A DNA stretch of 64,000 nt from Martinezella tropici (GCF_003287875.1 NZ_QMKK01000011.1:89585-153584), one strand, 5' to 3'. Shown: positions 37,621-47,684, counted from the first letter of the stretch. Notes: generated from the sequence alone by a model not told the origin. Translations and numbers: made by a program.

Positions 37621-39455
37621 GCCGTCGTCCGGGCGGGCAGCGACAGGATGAAGCGGGCGCCAAGCAGCGTCGAGCCGTCGCTGTCGACGATGTTCTCGGC
37701 GCGCAGCGACCCACCATGCGCCTCGGCAATCTGCCGGCTGATCGAGAGACCGAGGCCGGAATTCTGCCCGAAACCTTCGGATTCGGGCCGGTCGGTGTAG
37801 AAGCGTTCGAAGATGCGGTCGATGTTTTCGGCCTGAATGCCGGGACCATTGTCTTCGATATAGATGACGCAGCGCGTCCGCGTCCGCGTCAGCCGCACGG
37901 TGATCTTGCCGGTTTCCGCCGGGACGAAGGATCGCGCATTTTCAATGAGATTGGTGACGATCTGGCCGATGCGCAGGTCGTGACCGTCGATGGAGAAGTT
38001 CGCCCTGTTGCCCGGTTTGCGGTCGACGATATAGTCGATCTCGACGGCTTTCTTGCTGTGGCCGACCTGTCTGGAAATCTCGATCATGTCGCGCAGCAAT
38101 ACTTCCAGATCGAGCGACTTGGCATCCGAACGTGCAAGCTCGGCATCGAGGCGCGATGCATCGGAGATATCGCTGATCAGGCGATCAAGGCGGCGAACGT
38201 CATGCTGGATCACATCCATCAGCCGCTTCTTGGAATCGTCGCTCTTGGCAAGCGGCAGCGTCTCAACGGCGCTGCGCAGCGATGTCAGCGGGTTCTTGAG
38301 CTCATGGCTGACATCGGCGGCAAAACTCTCGATCGCATCGATACGATCATAGAGTGCCGAGGTCATGTCGCGCAGCGCGATCGACAGGTTGCCGATTTCG
38401 TCCTGGCGGGCTGAGAAATCCGGAATCTCCTCGCGCTCCTTCGCCCCGCCGCGACGCACGCGGATGGCAGCCGCCGAAAGCCGGCGCAGCGGATTGGCGA
38501 TGGTGGAGGATAAAAGCAGCGACAGAACGACGTTGACCAGCGTCGCGACGCCGAAGACGCGCATGATCGCCAGGCGCTCGGCATGGACGATCTTGTCGAT
38601 ATCGCCGGCCTGGGTCGACAGCAGCAGCACGCCGAGCACGGCGCGGAAGCGCTGGATCGGCACAGCGACCGAAACGATCAGCTCGCCTTTCTCCGTGGTG
38701 CGGACAACAGCGCCGCGCACGCCCGTCAGCGCGTTCATGACTTCCGGATAGATGGAACCGTCGCCGCCTGGCGCTTCCTTGTATACGGGCAGGTTGCCCG
38801 GCTGCAGCATCTTGTTGAGCAAACCGCTGAACCAGTCGGACCAGCTCTGCTTCTCGTCGTCGACCGGCGGCAGGTCGTAGCGCAGCACCTGGCCGCGCGA
38901 ATAAAGATGGCGGCTGTCGAGCAGCAGGTTGGCATCGGCATCGAAGATGCGGGCGCGGGTGCGCGTCGGAGAGATCAACCGTGTCAGCACCGGCGCCACT
39001 TTCTCCGGATCGATCGGGAATTCCAGATCCTCGTCGTTCGGAACCGGCGTGATGCTCTGGCCCGCCTGCAGTTCCAGCAGCTTCTGCGGATCGATGGTGA
39101 TGGAATTGGTGTCGACCGATGCCGAAGCCGAGACGGCGCCTGCGATGATCTCGCCCTGCGTCAGCAGGCTCTCAACGCGGGCATCGATCAGGCCTTCGCG
39201 GAACTGGTTGAGGTAGAGAATGCCGCCGACGAGGACGACCAACGCCGCTAGATTGAAAAACAGGATGCGCCGCGTCAGGCTCGAAAAGACGGCATTGCCG
39301 AAGATGCGGCGGATCAGAACGAAGGGATGGGTCCAGCGCCGGCGCGCGATTCGAGCGCCGCTCGGGCTTTCCGAGTCGTCTATCTCTCTGTCCTGCACCA
39401 GCTGCGCCAAGCCAACGGCCCTTTCGAAGAACGGGATCGGCGATCCCGTCCGCAT
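37617..39455 (-). CDS. chvG: Sensor histidine kinase ChvG (ExoS)
   Basis: A 612-residue membrane kinase. Two membrane helices (near 65-83 and 299-318) flank a periplasmic sensor domain, followed by HAMP, the phospho-acceptor His384 in DVSHELKNPL, N box IVTNLIENA, and the DNGPGI and SGLGLSI ATP-lid motifs. ChvG with ChvI controls succinoglycan, acid response and host infection in rhizobia and Agrobacterium. The true start is uncertain because the first 50 residues are variable in this family. The gap to chvI is 39 bases. Confidence 0.93.
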   Translation of the reverse strand: MRTGSPIPFFERAVGLAQLVQDREIDDSESPSGARIARRRWTHPFVLIRRIFGNAVFSSLTRRILFFNLAALVVLVGGILYLNQFREGLIDARVESLLTQGEIIAGAVSASASVDTNSITIDPQKLLELQAGQSITPVPNDEDLEFPIDPEKVAPVLTRLISPTRTRARIFDADANLLLDSRHLYSRGQVLRYDLPPVDDEKQSWSDWFSGLLNKMLQPGNLPVYKEAPGGDGSIYPEVMNALTGVRGAVVRTTEKGELIVSVAVPIQRFRAVLGVLLLSTQAGDIDKIVHAERLAIMRVFGVATLVNVVLSLLLSSTIANPLRRLSAAAIRVRRGGAKEREEIPDFSARQDEIGNLSIALRDMTSALYDRIDAIESFAADVSHELKNPLTSLRSAVETLPLAKSDDSKKRLMDVIQHDVRRLDRLISDISDASRLDAELARSDAKSLDLEVLLRDMIEISRQVGHSKKAVEIDYIVDRKPGNRANFSIDGHDLRIGQIVTNLIENARSFVPAETGKITVRLTRTRTRCVIYIEDNGPGIQAENIDRIFERFYTDRPESEGFGQNSGLGLSISRQIAEAHGGSLRAENIVDSDGSTLLGARFILSLPARTTA

Positions 39456-39494
39456 GCTCTTATTCCATCGTCCGCCGTATGGTCCAGTTAACTC

Positions 39495-40244
39495 TTATGC
39501 AGCTTCGCGGAAGCGGTAGCCGACGCCATACAGCGTCTCGATCATATCAAAATCGAGGTCGACCATCTTGAATTTCTTGCGTAGCCGCTTGATGTGGCTA
39601 TCGATCGTGCGGTCGTCGACGTAGACCTGCTCGTCATAGGCCGCGTCCATCAGCGCGTCGCGGCTCTTGACCACGCCCGGGCGCTGGGCAAGGGAATGCA
39701 GGATGAGGAACTCGGTGACGGTGAGCGTCACTGGCTCGCCCTTCCAGGTGCAGGTATGGCGTTCCTGGTCCATGACGAGCTGTCCGCGCTCCAGAGAACG
39801 GGCCTGCTGGGCAGCCCCTGGCTTCGCAACGGCATTGCCGCCGGCAGCATTTGCGGCTTCGCGGGCGGAGGCACGGCGAAGCACCGCCTTGACGCGTTCG
39901 ACCAGCAGGCGCTGCGAAAACGGCTTGGTGATGAAGTCGTCAGCGCCCATCTTCAGGCCGAAAAGTTCGTCGATCTCTTCGTCCTTCGAGGTGAGGAAGA
40001 TCACCGGCAGGTCGGATTTCTGGCGCAGTCGACGCAACAGCTCCATGCCGTCCATGCGCGGCATCTTGATGTCGAAGATCGCCAGTTGAGGCGGCCGGGC
40101 CAGCAGGCCGTCCAGCGCCGAAGCTCCGTCCGTGTAGGTCTCTACCTTATATCCCTCTGCTTCCAAGGCGATAGAAACGGAAGTCAGGATATTGCGGTCG
40201 TCGTCAACGAGCGCGATTGTCAACATGGTGTTCGTCTCCGTCAT
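39495..40244 (-). CDS. chvI: Response regulator ChvI
   Basis: A 249-residue OmpR-type regulator. The receiver has the acidic pocket VDDD near residue 13, phospho-acceptor Asp58 in AIFDIKMP, and Lys in FITKPF. The C-terminal winged helix includes [19 protein letters not shown] and the [10 protein letters not shown] end. Known homologues start at the Met of [10 protein letters not shown] (base 40226), so the real start may be 18 bases inside; both ATGs have ggag-type sites. It is divergent from pckA. Confidence 0.95.
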   Translation of the reverse strand: MTETNTMLTIALVDDDRNILTSVSIALEAEGYKVETYTDGASALDGLLARPPQLAIFDIKMPRMDGMELLRRLRQKSDLPVIFLTSKDEEIDELFGLKMGADDFITKPFSQRLLVERVKAVLRRASAREAANAAGGNAVAKPGAAQQARSLERGQLVMDQERHTCTWKGEPVTLTVTEFLILHSLAQRPGVVKSRDALMDAAYDEQVYVDDRTIDSHIKRLRKKFKMVDLDFDMIETLYGVGYRFREAA

Positions 40245-40454
40245 CAGTGCGCGTCTCCCGGATTTGGAATCCAGCCCAGGCGGTCTGCCAGCTCGGTCGG
40301 CGGTAACCTGGCGCGCTTATGGGGATAAAGGTGGAACAAATTGTGGCAAAGATAAAGGGGAGGATTGTCGCGAGGAAAAACCCTTGTGCAGGGGTTGTGT
40401 GACGTGACGTCCCTCCACCCTCTATTCAAACGATTTAAAATTGAGGAAATTTAT

Positions 40455-40468
40455 TTAAATCGATTAAA
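40455..40468 (+). promoter_or_regulatory. Candidate LacI-family (PckR-like) operator
   Basis: ttaaatcgattaaa is a 14-base palindrome with one mismatched pair and a central CG, the form bound by LacI/GalR-type repressors. Its centre is 116 bases before the pckA ATG. PckR, a LacI-family regulator, controls pckA in Sinorhizobium; binding here is inference. Confidence 0.5.
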
Positions 40469-40500
40469 TAACTGATATCATTAAATATTTCTCGCTTATG

Positions 40501-40569
40501 GCTCTTGTGCTTTTAAAAAGAGCCCTCTACGCTTTAGTTAGTTCTAACGGCCAAGCCCCTTTGTAGAGG
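40501..40569 (+). promoter_or_regulatory. Possible structured pckA leader masking the ribosome site
   Basis: cctctac (40524-40530) is perfectly complementary to gtagagg (40563-40569), and the latter contains the gagg ribosome site of pckA. Between them gttag/ctaac (40537-40548) forms a small hairpin. Upstream, gctctt/aagagc (40501-40523) forms another stem next to the first arm. Whether the transcript includes this region is unknown. Confidence 0.45.
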
Positions 40570-40577
40570 AAAAAGTG

Positions 40578-42188
40578 ATGGAGCAATTCGGCGTTCGCAA
40601 TCCCGCAACGGAACTGGGATCGATCGGCCTGGGAGCCGCCGCCAGTGTTCGCTATAACCTCATGGAAGCTCATCTTTATGAGGAAGCGATTCGCCGGCGC
40701 GAAGCCGATCTGACCGCCGATGGCGCGCTCAGGGCCTTGACCGGCCAGCACACCGGCCGTTCTCCGAAGGACAAGTTCGTGGTGCGCAATGCCACCACGG
40801 AAGATCAGATCTGGTGGGATAACAACAAGCCGATGTCGCCGGAGCATTTCGAGCTGCTTCATGAGGACATGCTGGCCCATGCCCGCGGCAAGGACCTGTT
40901 CGTGCAGGATCTGATCGGCGGCGCCGACGTCGACTATGCTTTGCCGACGCGCGTCATCACCGAATTCGCCTGGCACTCGCTGTTCATCCGTAATCTGCTG
41001 ATCCGCCCCGATCGCGCGGCACTGGAAAGCTTCGTGCCGCAGCTGACGATCATCGACCTGCCGAGCTTCCGCGCCGATCCGGAGCGCCATGGCTGCCGCA
41101 CGGAAACGGTGATCGCCTGCGATCTCGTCAACGGTATCGTCCTCATCGGCGGCACTTCCTATGCCGGCGAGATGAAGAAATCGGTCTTCACCGTCCTGAA
41201 CTACCTCCTGCCGGAACGCGGCGTCATGCCGATGCATTGCTCGGCCAATGTTGGCCCCGAAGGCGATGCTGCGATCTTCTTCGGCCTGTCGGGCACGGGC
41301 AAGACGACACTCTCGGCAGATCCGACCCGCACCCTCATCGGTGATGACGAGCATGGCTGGGGCGAAAACGGCATCTTCAATTTCGAAGGCGGCTGCTACG
41401 CCAAGACCATCCGCCTGTCGCCCGAGGCCGAGCCGGAGATCTACGCCACGACGCGCCGCTTCGGCACCGTCCTGGAAAATGTCGTGCTCGACGAGCATGG
41501 CCGGCCGGATCTCGATGACGGTTCGCTGACGGAAAACACCCGCAGCGCCTATCCGCTGCATTTCATCCCGAATGCTTCGGAATCCGGCATCACCGGTCAT
41601 CCCGAGACGATCATCATGCTGACGGCAGACGCTTTCGGCGTCATGCCGCCGATCGCCAGACTGACGCCGGATCAGGCGATGTACCACTTCCTATCCGGCT
41701 ACACCGCCAAGGTCGCCGGTACGGAGAAGGGCGTCGTCGAGCCGGAAGCGACCTTCTCGACCTGCTTCGGCGCTCCCTTCATGCCGCGCCATCCGGCCGA
41801 ATACGGCAACCTCCTCAAGGAGCTGATCGCACGCCACGGTGCCCGTTGCTGGCTGGTCAACACCGGCTGGACCGGTGGTGCCTACGGCAAGGGAAGCCGC
41901 ATGCCGATCAAGGCAACCCGTGCATTGCTCGCTGCCGCCCTGAAGGGCGATCTCGACAATGTCGAATTCCGCATCGATCCGAATTTCGGCTTTGCGGTTC
42001 CGGTCGCGGTCGACGGCGTCGATACCGCGATCCTCGACCCGCGCTCCACCTGGGCCGATGGCGAAGCCTATGATGCGCAGGCCAGCAAGCTGGTGCAGAT
42101 GTTCGTCACCAACTTCGCGAAGTTCGAGGATCATGTGGACGGCAACGTCCGTGATGCCGCTCCGGGGATCCCGGTTGCAGCGGAGTAA
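40578..42188 (+). CDS. pckA: Phosphoenolpyruvate carboxykinase (ATP)
   Basis: Converts oxaloacetate and ATP to PEP, the entry to gluconeogenesis and essential in rhizobia growing on dicarboxylates. The 536-residue protein has the ATP-PEPCK P-loop [14 protein letters not shown], the [12 protein letters not shown] kinase-2 region, the [15 protein letters not shown] adenine-site stretch and [17 protein letters not shown] at 40578 follows gaggaaaaagtg; a GTG one codon upstream is unlikely. A terminator follows 30 bases after the stop. Confidence 0.97.
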   Translation: MEQFGVRNPATELGSIGLGAAASVRYNLMEAHLYEEAIRRREADLTADGALRALTGQHTGRSPKDKFVVRNATTEDQIWWDNNKPMSPEHFELLHEDMLAHARGKDLFVQDLIGGADVDYALPTRVITEFAWHSLFIRNLLIRPDRAALESFVPQLTIIDLPSFRADPERHGCRTETVIACDLVNGIVLIGGTSYAGEMKKSVFTVLNYLLPERGVMPMHCSANVGPEGDAAIFFGLSGTGKTTLSADPTRTLIGDDEHGWGENGIFNFEGGCYAKTIRLSPEAEPEIYATTRRFGTVLENVVLDEHGRPDLDDGSLTENTRSAYPLHFIPNASESGITGHPETIIMLTADAFGVMPPIARLTPDQAMYHFLSGYTAKVAGTEKGVVEPEATFSTCFGAPFMPRHPAEYGNLLKELIARHGARCWLVNTGWTGGAYGKGSRMPIKATRALLAAALKGDLDNVEFRIDPNFGFAVPVAVDGVDTAILDPRSTWADGEAYDAQASKLVQMFVTNFAKFEDHVDGNVRDAAPGIPVAAE

Positions 42189-42217
42189 GTAATCTCACCG
42201 GAGCAATGACTCACGTG

Positions 42218-42247
42218 AAACCCGGCGGCCAGTTCGCCGGGTTTTCA
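42218..42247 (+). terminator. Intrinsic terminator after pckA
   Basis: aaacccggcg pairs with cgccgggttt over a 7-base loop, followed by tcattt. Confidence 0.85.
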
Positions 42248-42309
42248 TTTTATCTGTCAGTAGTTTTCAACCGCGCATCAATGTGGGATAGACAGGCGCG
42301 GAGAAAATC

Positions 42310-42744
42310 ATGGCCAGCGAAGCGCTTTACATCAACGATCGGATCACGATTGCCGGCTGGGAGCTGACGGAACAATTCGTTCTGGCGGGCGGTCCCGGCG
42401 GTCAGAACGTTAACAAGGTCGCAACCGCTGTCCAGCTTTTCTTCAACGTCCAGAATTCCCCGTCGCTGACGGAGCGCGTCAAGGCGAATGCGATCAGGCT
42501 CGCCGGCCGGCGGGTTTCCAAGGATGGCGTTCTGATGATCGAGGCCAGCCGCTTCCGCAGCCAGGATCGCAATCGCGAGGACGCGCGCGAACGCCTGAAG
42601 GAGCTGATCCTCGAAGCTGCCGCCCCGCCGCCACCGCCGCGCCGAAAGACCAAGCCGACGAAGGGGTCGATCGAGCGCCGATTGAAGGAGAAATCCGGGC
42701 GCTCCGAGGTCAAGAAGATGCGCGGCAAGGTCGGCGGCGACTAA
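42310..42744 (+). CDS. arfB: Peptidyl-tRNA hydrolase ArfB (YaeJ), ribosome rescue
   Basis: A 144-residue release-factor-like protein that frees stalled ribosomes. The GGQ motif lies at residues 30-32 in AGGPGGQNVNKV, followed by the compact catalytic fold and a basic, disordered C-terminal tail (RRKTKPTKGSIERRLKEKSGRSEVKKMRGK) that would enter the empty mRNA channel. No codon-recognition domain is present, which excludes RF1 and RF2. It is a single gene between the pckA terminator and a repeat block. Confidence 0.92.
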   Translation: MASEALYINDRITIAGWELTEQFVLAGGPGGQNVNKVATAVQLFFNVQNSPSLTERVKANAIRLAGRRVSKDGVLMIEASRFRSQDRNREDARERLKELILEAAAPPPPPRRKTKPTKGSIERRLKEKSGRSEVKKMRGKVGGD

Positions 42745-42846
42745 GGTTTGGTTTTCGGGCTGCAGTTTTGATTTGGTTGGGTAAAATGAGGCTTTGTCAG
42801 GCAAGTTCGGCGTTGCCGTAACTCTGTGCCTGGGCCTTCATCCTAA

Positions 42847-42970
42847 CCTTCTCCCCGCAATGCGGGGAGAAGGGACGACAGCGCTAAACAACGAAAGCTC
42901 TCTGCTCGTGACGAGTTGGCGTCGGACACGATGGATCCCCTCGCCCCGCTTGCGGGGAGAGGGCTGGGGT
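42847..42970. repeat. GC-rich palindromic intergenic repeat (family 1, copy 2)
   Basis: Two strong hairpins: 42847-42873 is a perfect ccttctccccgca/tgcggggagaagg pair, and 42938-42963 pairs ccctcgccccgc with gcggggagaggg with one mismatch, followed by ctggggtgagggg. The second matches the end of the copy at 16155-16197. It fills the gap between arfB and alkB. Confidence 0.75.
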
Positions 42971-43036
42971 GAGGGGCCAGGCACAATAGTTCGGCAATGA
43001 CCGCTCACCTGACCGGCATCATCGTAGGAAACCAAA

Positions 43037-43645
43037 ATGCTGCTCCCCAACGGAATTCGCCATCTGCCCGGATATCTCGACCGCCCCGCCCAGGAAGCCT
43101 TGGTTGAAGCGATCCGCGGCGTCGTGGCCGAGGCGCCGCTCTACACTCCGGTCATGCCGGGCACCGGCAAGGAAATGTCCGTCCGCATGACCAATTGCGG
43201 TTCGCTCGGCTGGGTGACGGACAAGCAGCGCGGCTATCGTTATCAGTCGACCCATCCGATCACCGGCCGCCCGTGGCCGGCCATACCGCCACAACTGCTC
43301 GATTTCTGGCGCAATATAGCAGGCTATGAAAAACCTCCGGAGGCCTGCCTCGTCAATTTCTATGGCGACGATGCCCGCATGGGGTTGCATCAGGACCGTG
43401 ACGAGCAGGATCTCAAGGCGCCTGTGCTCTCGATCTCGCTGGGGAACACTTGCCTCTTCCGGGTCGGTGGCCTCAGCCGCAATGATCGCACGCTATCCTT
43501 CAAGCTTGCGAGCGGCGATATCGTCGTTCTGGGCGGTGAGGGAAGATTGTGCTTTCACGGTGTCGACCGCATCTATCCGGCAACGTCGACATTGCTGAAG
43601 AACGGCGGACGGATCAATCTTACCCTTAGGCGCGTCCAGCCCTGA
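43037..43645 (+). CDS. alkB: DNA oxidative demethylase AlkB
   Basis: A 202-residue Fe(II)/2-oxoglutarate dioxygenase that repairs 1-methyladenine and 3-methylcytosine. The iron ligands are His118 and Asp120 in LHQDRDE and His174 in FHGVDRI; the 2-oxoglutarate-binding arginines are in the RINLTLRR end. LGNTCLFRVGG and the N-terminal nucleotide-recognition lid match E. coli AlkB. It converges on coaA with 3 bases between the stop codons, so no separate terminator fits there. Confidence 0.94.
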   Translation: MLLPNGIRHLPGYLDRPAQEALVEAIRGVVAEAPLYTPVMPGTGKEMSVRMTNCGSLGWVTDKQRGYRYQSTHPITGRPWPAIPPQLLDFWRNIAGYEKPPEACLVNFYGDDARMGLHQDRDEQDLKAPVLSISLGNTCLFRVGGLSRNDRTLSFKLASGDIVVLGGEGRLCFHGVDRIYPATSTLLKNGGRINLTLRRVQP

Positions 43646-43648
43646 TCC

Positions 43649-44644
43649 TCAAAGCTTCCTCAACGCCACCTGCTCGATCAGGTGATTCCTGCCCTTCTGC
43701 AGGATGAGGTCGGCACGCGGCCGCGTCGGCAGGATGTTCTGGCGCAGGTTCTTCAGGTTGATGTTCTTCCACAGCCCCTCGGCGATCGCCAGCGCCTCGT
43801 CCTCGCTGATGGAGGCGTAGCGATGGAAGAAGGAATTGGGATCGCGGAAGGCCGTCTCGCGCAGCCGCATGAAACGGGCGACATACCAATTGTGGATCAG
43901 TTCTTCGTCGGCATCGATATAGATCGAGAAGTCGAAGAAATCCGAGACCATGGGTACGATCTTGCCGTCAGCCGGCAGATGCCGCGATTGCAGCACGTTG
44001 ATGCCTTCGAAGATCAGGATATCCGGGCGGTCGACCGTCTTGAATTCGTTCGGCAGCACATCATAGACGAGGTGCGAATAGGAGGGCGCCTGCACATTCG
44101 GCTGGCCGGCCTTGATCGCCGAGAGGAAACGCAGCAGCGCTGCCGTATCGTAGCTCTCCGGAAAACCCTTGCGCTGCATCAGGTTGCGGCGCTGCAGCTC
44201 GGCATTGGGATAGAGAAAGCCGTCCGTGGTGACGAGATCGACCTTCGGGCTCGACGGCCAGCGGCCCAGCAGTTCCTTCAGGATACGGGCCGTGGTGGAT
44301 TTGCCGACAGCGACCGATCCCGCGATGCCGATGACGAAGGGCGTCTTGGCGATATCGGAAAGGCTGAGGAAGCGATTGCGCTGCTCGAACAGGATCTGCG
44401 AGGATTCCACATGCGAGGACAAGAGCCGCGACAGCGACAGATAGATGCGCCTGACTTCGTCGAGATCGATCGGGTCGCCCATGGAGCGCAACCGCTTCAC
44501 TTCGTCTGATGTCAGCGTCAGCGGCGTGTCCGCGCGGAATTTCGCCCATTCTTCCGAGGAAAAGAAATAATAGGGCGAATAGGCTTTCGCCTGGAAAATA
44601 TCGAGCGTCTCGTGTGCCGGCTCGGTCTTGGTCGCTGTCGTCAT
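43649..44644 (-). CDS. coaA: Pantothenate kinase, type I
   Basis: First step of coenzyme A synthesis. The 331-residue protein has [20 protein letters not shown] (P-loop), [22 protein letters not shown] and YDVLPNEF motifs of the prokaryotic type I enzyme, which is feedback-inhibited by CoA. The frame runs further upstream; ATG at 44644 gives the family N terminus. It follows hisE by 7 bases and ends the his operon. coaE, the last step of the pathway, is also in this window. Confidence 0.95.
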   Translation of the reverse strand: MTTATKTEPAHETLDIFQAKAYSPYYFFSSEEWAKFRADTPLTLTSDEVKRLRSMGDPIDLDEVRRIYLSLSRLLSSHVESSQILFEQRNRFLSLSDIAKTPFVIGIAGSVAVGKSTTARILKELLGRWPSSPKVDLVTTDGFLYPNAELQRRNLMQRKGFPESYDTAALLRFLSAIKAGQPNVQAPSYSHLVYDVLPNEFKTVDRPDILIFEGINVLQSRHLPADGKIVPMVSDFFDFSIYIDADEELIHNWYVARFMRLRETAFRDPNSFFHRYASISEDEALAIAEGLWKNINLKNLRQNILPTRPRADLILQKGRNHLIEQVALRKL

Positions 44645-44651
44645 CGCGTTC

Positions 44652-44966
44652 TTACCGGCTTGCCTTCTCTTGAAGGCCGGATTGACTGGTGCGCCTTTCG
44701 AGCTCACCCATGACATTCTCTAACGGAATGTCCGCAATCTTCAATACGACCATAAGATGATATAGCAGATCGGCGGCCTCATAGGTAAGATTGTCGCGAT
44801 CGTTGGTGACCGCTGCCATCACGGCCTCGATCGCTTCTTCGCCCAGTTTCTTCGCTGCCTTCGGCTGGCCGGCGGCAACAAGCTTCGCTGTCCAGGATTC
44901 GTCCGGCGAAGCCTTGGAGCGTTCCTCGACGATTCGTTCGAGGTCGGAAAGGGTAAATCCGCTCAT
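44652..44966 (-). CDS. hisE: Phosphoribosyl-ATP pyrophosphatase
   Basis: Second step of histidine synthesis, hydrolysing PR-ATP to PR-AMP. The 104-residue all-helical protein contains [28 protein letters not shown] and the [10 protein letters not shown] metal-binding segment. It is a stand-alone hisE, as in other alphaproteobacteria, not fused to hisI. ATG at 44966 is the family start; 13 bases separate it from hisF. Confidence 0.95.
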   Translation of the reverse strand: MSGFTLSDLERIVEERSKASPDESWTAKLVAAGQPKAAKKLGEEAIEAVMAAVTNDRDNLTYEAADLLYHLMVVLKIADIPLENVMGELERRTSQSGLQEKASR

Positions 44967-44979
44967 CGCTTGCTGTCTC

Positions 44980-45768
44980 CTAATCCAGCCGCATCGGAAT
45001 GCCGCGCTCGGCCATGTAGCGTTTTGCCTCGCCCACCGAATAGGTGCCGAAATGGAAGATCGAAGCGGCGAGCACCGCCGTCGCATGGCCTTCCTTGACG
45101 CCGGCGACGAGGTCGTCGAGATCGCCGACGCCGCCTGACGCGATAACGGGCACGCGTACCGCATCGGCGATCGCCCGCGTCAGCTCCAGATCATAGCCGA
45201 CCTTCGTGCCGTCGCGGTCCATGGAGGTGACAAGCAGCTCGCCGGCACCGCGCTCGACCATCTTGCGGGCAAAATCGACGGCGTCGATGCCCGTCGCGTT
45301 GCGGCCGCCATGGGTGTAGATTTCCCAGGCGCTCAGATTGTCGCCGCCGAGTGCCTCGGTGCGCCGCCGCTTGGCATCGATGGAAACGACGATGCACTGG
45401 TTGCCGAACTTGTCGGCCGCTTCGGCCACGAAATCGGGATTGTTGACCGCCGCCGAATTGATCGAAACCTTGTCGGCGCCGCAAAGCAGCAGCTTGCGGA
45501 TATCGGCAATCGTGCGAACGCCGCCGCCGACCGTGACCGGCATGAAGCACTGTTCGGCTGTGCGGGCCACCACGTCGAAGATGGTGTCGCGATTGTCGGA
45601 GGAAGCGGTGATGTCGAGAAAGCAGAGTTCGTCGGCGCCGGCCGTGTCATAGGCCTTGGCGGCCTCGACGGGATCACCGGCATCGACAAGATTGACGAAG
45701 TTGACGCCCTTGACGACGCGGCCGTCCTTGACGTCGAGGCAGGGGATGACGCGGGCTTTCAGGGTCAT
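44980..45768 (-). CDS. hisF: Imidazole glycerol phosphate synthase, cyclase subunit
   Basis: TIM-barrel cyclase of 262 residues that works with the glutaminase HisH. Motifs include [19 protein letters not shown] (catalytic Asp), [35 protein letters not shown] (second catalytic Asp) and [13 protein letters not shown]. Start codon overlaps the hisA stop by 4 bases. Confidence 0.96.
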   Translation of the reverse strand: MTLKARVIPCLDVKDGRVVKGVNFVNLVDAGDPVEAAKAYDTAGADELCFLDITASSDNRDTIFDVVARTAEQCFMPVTVGGGVRTIADIRKLLLCGADKVSINSAAVNNPDFVAEAADKFGNQCIVVSIDAKRRRTEALGGDNLSAWEIYTHGGRNATGIDAVDFARKMVERGAGELLVTSMDRDGTKVGYDLELTRAIADAVRVPVIASGGVGDLDDLVAGVKEGHATAVLAASIFHFGTYSVGEAKRYMAERGIPMRLD

Positions 45769-46508
45769 TGCGCTGCCTCCTTGGCCTGCTTGATCAGCGC
45801 CAGTGCTTCCGTCGGATCGATCCGGCCATCATAAAGAGCGCGGCCAGAAATCGCACCCTCCAGTTTGCGGGCGTCGGGCTGGATCATGCGCTTGATATCG
45901 TCGAGCGAGGCGAGGCCTCCGGAGGCGATGACGGGGATGGAAACGGCATTGGCCAGTTCCAAAGTCGAGTCCCAGTTGATACCGGTCAGAATGCCGTCGC
46001 GGTCGATATCGGTATAGATGATCGCGGCAACGCCGGCGCCCTCGAATTTTTTCGCGAGTTCGATGACGCCGAGTTCGGAAGCCTCGGCCCAGCCCTCGAC
46101 CGCCACTTTGCCGCCCTTGGCGTCGATGCCGACGGCGATATGGCCCGGATACCGCCGGCAGGCTTCGATAACGAGCGCCGGATCGCGCACGGCGACCGTG
46201 CCAAGGATGACGCGGGCAAGCCCGCGCGACAGCCAGTTTTCGATATGATCGAGGGTGCGGATGCCACCGCCCAGCTGCACCGGGTTTTTGGTCGCCTTGA
46301 GAATGGCATCGACGGCGGCACCGTTCACGGTCTCGCCGGCAAAGGCGCCGTTGAGGTCGACGACATGCAGCCATTCGAAGCCCTGGTCTTCAAAGGCTTT
46401 CGCCTGAGCGCCGGGATCGGGATTGTAGACTGTCGCTTGGCTCATGTCGCCGAGCTTGAGGCGCACGCATTGGCCGTCTTTTAGGTCGATAGCGGGAAAA
46501 AGTATCAT
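45765..46508 (-). CDS. hisA: ProFAR isomerase (HisA)
   Basis: TIM-barrel isomerase of 247 residues acting before HisHF. It starts [17 protein letters not shown] (catalytic Asp) and contains [27 protein letters not shown] and [13 protein letters not shown], the two-fold repeated phosphate-binding pattern shared with HisF. The frame extends 18 codons upstream, but the ATG at 46508 is the usual start. 25 bases follow hisH. Confidence 0.96.
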   Translation of the reverse strand: MILFPAIDLKDGQCVRLKLGDMSQATVYNPDPGAQAKAFEDQGFEWLHVVDLNGAFAGETVNGAAVDAILKATKNPVQLGGGIRTLDHIENWLSRGLARVILGTVAVRDPALVIEACRRYPGHIAVGIDAKGGKVAVEGWAEASELGVIELAKKFEGAGVAAIIYTDIDRDGILTGINWDSTLELANAVSIPVIASGGLASLDDIKRMIQPDARKLEGAISGRALYDGRIDPTEALALIKQAKEAAQ

Positions 46509-46533
46509 GGTGTCTGTCCTTGGAGCGCGAGCC

Positions 46534-47184
46534 TTATGGCTTCCAGCGCAGGAAATTGGCAATCAGGGCAAGGCCGAGTTTCTGGCTCTTTTCCGGATGG
46601 AACTGCGCGCCGGCAATGTTGTCTCGGCCGACGAAGGCCGTCATCGGGCCGCCATAGTTCGTCGTCGCGATAACGTCGTCGCCGTGGTCGGCGGCCAGAT
46701 GGTAGGAATGGACGAAATAGGCGTGCAAGCCATTAGGCCCGGTCTCGATCCCCTCGAAGAGCGCGTGCGGGTGGCGGATATCCAGCGTGTTCCAGCCGAT
46801 CTGCGGGATTTTCAGGCTGGGATCGCTCGGCGTCATTTCCTTGACGTCGCCCTTGATCCAGCCGAAGCCTTTCGTGATGGTCTTTTCCAACCCGCGCGAC
46901 GACATCAGCTGCATGCCGACGCAGATGCCGAGGAAGGGGCGGGCCTTGTGTTCCACAACGTCGATGACCGCTTCTGTCATGCCGGGCACGGCATCGAGAC
47001 CGCGGCGGCAATCGGCATAGGCGCCGACGCCGGGAAGAACGATGCGATCCGCAGTTGCGACGCGCTCGGCATCGTCAGTCAGATCGATCTCGGCGTCTAT
47101 ACCTGCCTCGCGGGCCGCCCGCTCGAAAGCCTTGGTGGCCGAGCGCAGATTGCCGGAACCATAATCGATAATCGCGACGCGCAT
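46534..47184 (-). CDS. hisH: Imidazole glycerol phosphate synthase, glutaminase subunit
   Basis: Class I glutamine amidotransferase, 216 residues, that feeds ammonia to HisF. The nucleophile elbow is [11 protein letters not shown] (Cys), the oxyanion region LPGVGAY, and the catalytic His and Glu are in AQFHPEKSQ. It starts [15 protein letters not shown]. The stop of the DUF2628 gene lies 2 bases upstream, which implies coupling. Confidence 0.96.
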   Translation of the reverse strand: MRVAIIDYGSGNLRSATKAFERAAREAGIDAEIDLTDDAERVATADRIVLPGVGAYADCRRGLDAVPGMTEAVIDVVEHKARPFLGICVGMQLMSSRGLEKTITKGFGWIKGDVKEMTPSDPSLKIPQIGWNTLDIRHPHALFEGIETGPNGLHAYFVHSYHLAADHGDDVIATTNYGGPMTAFVGRDNIAGAQFHPEKSQKLGLALIANFLRWKP

Positions 47185-47186
47185 GG

Positions 47187-47684
47187 TCAGCGTCCTCCAT
47201 CATAGCCGGGAAGGCCGAAGCTCGGGCCTGGGCGGCTGGTATTCGTGTTGGTGGCCGAGATATCCCAATTTTTCGAATGGATATTCGGGTTTGGCGCCTG
47301 TTCTAGCTGTGAAAAGTGGATTTCTTCTGCGGTCGTCAGATCGTGTGCCGAGACGAGGTTTTCAACCGTCCAGCCGCGGCCAAGGAGACGACTGCTGACC
47401 GCATGCCGGCCCTCAAGAGCCGCAAGGACATGCACGCCCAGCAGAAGTGCGGCTCCAGCGGCAAAGAAGCCCGGCTGACGCATCAGTTCCAGCGCAATAC
47501 CCTGCAGCAAAAACGCAGCGATCGCGTGCAGCCACAGCCGATGAAAGAGCATCCAGAGCGTCGGAAACAAAAACGCCGTCCACGAAAAGCCGTCGCGGAT
47601 AAATCGCGTGTGATCGCGATACCGATCCGATGCTTCGGACCGGTTCGTTGCTCCGGGAGGCGTCAAAATCAGATAGCTTGCCAT
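47187..47684 (-). CDS. DUF2628 membrane protein in the his operon
   Basis: A 165-residue protein with an N-terminal soluble strand ([11 protein letters not shown]), the [25 protein letters not shown] segment typical of DUF2628, two or three membrane helices (about 36-55, 55-72 and 72-88), and a soluble C-terminal tail. Function unknown. It lies between hisB (23-base gap) and hisH (2-base gap) on the same strand, so it is transcribed and probably translated with histidine genes. This position appears conserved in rhizobia from memory, but a metabolic reason is not evident. Confidence 0.85.
   Translation of the reverse strand: MASYLILTPPGATNRSEASDRYRDHTRFIRDGFSWTAFLFPTLWMLFHRLWLHAIAAFLLQGIALELMRQPGFFAAGAALLLGVHVLAALEGRHAVSSRLLGRGWTVENLVSAHDLTTAEEIHFSQLEQAPNPNIHSKNWDISATNTNTSRPGPSFGLPGYDGGR

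Larger units (their letters stand above)
40245..40577. other. AT-rich divergent regulatory region between chvI and pckA
   Basis: A 333-base gap with no gene. The stretch 40421-40500 is very AT-rich compared with the rest of the window. It holds a LacI-type palindrome at 40455-40468, a weaker related half-site at 40425-40438, and a set of hairpins at 40501-40569 that reach the pckA ribosome site. Promoters for both genes should lie here. Confidence 0.6.
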
